This document shows positions 6,520 through 7,114 of a DNA stretch of 7,114 nt, piece by piece (the first letter of the stretch is position 1; the number at the start of each line of letters is the position of its first letter). Both the position numbers and the translations under genes were made by a program. Below the pieces are notes generated by a model. That model was not told where the DNA came from and ran no database searches. It worked only from the letters and a program-made list of their open reading frames with translations. The DNA is taken from contig PMCY01000252.1 of the NCBI GenBank assembly GCA_003154255.1, positions 1 through 7,114 of the forward strand, in the 5' to 3' direction. This stretch comes from Candidatus Aminicenantota bacterium. GTDB taxonomy: Bacteria; Acidobacteriota; Aminicenantia; Aminicenantales; UBA4085.

Positions 6520-6900
6520 CTAATCGGGTGCGTAGCATTCTTTCGCCGACAGCACGCGGCGCAGGCTTTTATCCGTCGACCAGAGGGGAATGCCCTTGGT
6601 TTTGGCCGCGGCGGCCAGAAAAGCGTCGATCAATCCCAATCCCGACGATTTCCAGGAATGTTCCCCGGACAGACGCCCGGCGCGGATCCAAAGCCCGGCC
6701 TCGTCGATTTTAGGGAGAGCTTCCCAATATTTGATGATGAATTCGCGCTCCGATCGGTTCCTCGCGCCCTGCAGAAGCTCACCGAAAACGCATTCGACTG
6801 CGACGATCCGCTCTTCTTCGATCAGATTCCTCAACTGTTCAAAAACAGGTGAATGGACCCGGAAAAACTCGATCCAGACGGACGTGTCGACGAGGATCAT
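6520..6900 (-). CDS. vapC: VapC-family PIN-domain toxin (ribonuclease)
   Basis: Type II toxin of 126 residues; VapC proteins are magnesium-dependent endoribonucleases that cut tRNA or rRNA when free of antitoxin. The four acidic residues of the PIN active site are visible: D5 in ILVDTSVWIEFF, E41 in FGELLQG, D92 in LGLIDAFLAAAA, and D110 in LWSTDKSL. The protein is full length for the family and intact. Its ATG overlaps the upstream antitoxin stop codon as ATGA, so translation is coupled and the antitoxin is made first. The short GGA upstream is a weak ribosome site, which fits dependence on coupling. The RNA target cannot be told from the sequence. Confidence 0.93.
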   Translation of the reverse strand: MILVDTSVWIEFFRVHSPVFEQLRNLIEEERIVAVECVFGELLQGARNRSEREFIIKYWEALPKIDEAGLWIRAGRLSGEHSWKSSGLGLIDAFLAAAAKTKGIPLWSTDKSLRRVLSAKECYAPD

Positions 6901-7112
6901 CGGTTCCGGTTCGCGGACCGCAGAGACGAGGCGCTGACGCCGTCCCCGAAATCAAGCGGATGCTTTTCCAGGTCGGCATTGAGCTCACGGAGCTTTCGTG
7001 CGGCCAGCCATTCCCGGAGCGCGCCGACCAGGCTTTCAGTCAGGTTGCGTCCCGTGGAATATCGCTTGATTTCCTGGACGAGATCATCCGGCATCAACGC
7101 GGTCACTTTCAT
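6897..7112 (-). CDS. vapB: VapB-like antitoxin
   Basis: The 71-residue protein lies immediately before vapC. Its N-terminus, MKVTALMPDDLVQEIKRYS, has the strand-helix pattern of ribbon-helix-helix or DUF2191-type VapB antitoxins. NLTESLVGALREWLAARKL (23-41) is the second helix. The tail with HPLDFGDG (51-58) resembles the toxin-binding end of these antitoxins. It would neutralise VapC and repress its own operon by binding the promoter, which lies beyond the window. The ATG is only 2 nt from the window edge, so an upstream start or ribosome site cannot be checked. The first residues look like a natural start. Confidence 0.85.
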   Translation of the reverse strand: MKVTALMPDDLVQEIKRYSTGRNLTESLVGALREWLAARKLRELNADLEKHPLDFGDGVSASSLRSANRNR

Positions 7113-7114
7113 AC

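Noticed and set aside
1..7114. CRISPR array, insertion sequence transposase, phage or attachment site
   Set aside because: No regularly spaced repeats, no transposase or integrase frame, and no direct repeat of the tRNA-Ser 3' end were found.

Overview
This is a bacterial chromosomal segment of fairly high GC, with dense short-spaced genes, Shine-Dalgarno starts and E. coli-like -10 boxes. It holds one tRNA gene and eight protein genes, and no gene-free stretch exceeds 200 bases. No marker here fixes the taxonomy. The secreted beta-propeller with a GQGPGEF motif, the zinc-ribbon threonine synthase-like enzyme and the REP-like palindrome would suit an Acidobacteriota or Aminicenantota-type lineage, but that is only an impression.

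Layout. On the minus strand from the left edge come tRNA-Ser(CGA), an exported six-bladed beta-propeller protein of unknown function, and the tRNA adenosine deaminase tadA. A divergent intergenic region (1953-2137) carries a decayed copy of a palindromic repeat and the promoter of a plus-strand threonine synthase-like gene. Next, behind its own extended -10 promoter, is the plus-strand hflK-hflC pair, which overlaps by 4 nt. The 103-bp gap after hflC is almost entirely a long near-perfect inverted repeat (5352-5443) followed by T6. It looks like a REP/MITE-type element acting as the hflC terminator. Facing hflC from the right is a minus-strand cluster: a VapB-like antitoxin, a VapC PIN-domain toxin (4-nt overlap), and 12 nt further on a PLP-dependent D-cysteine desulfhydrase/ACC deaminase-family enzyme.

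How the genes relate. HflK and HflC should form the inner-membrane SPFH complex that works with FtsH, which is not in the window. TadA makes inosine-34 in tRNA-Arg. The two PLP enzymes are both fold-type II and both carry substitutions in usually conserved active-site loops, so their exact substrates are uncertain. VapBC is a standard type II toxin-antitoxin pair, but its tight linkage to a metabolic PLP enzyme is unusual.

I saw no convincing new multi-gene system. The points most worth a second look are the repeat family (one intact, one decayed copy), its possible donation of a -35 box to the threonine synthase-like gene, the vapBC-PLP enzyme operon, and the altered active-site loops of the two PLP enzymes.
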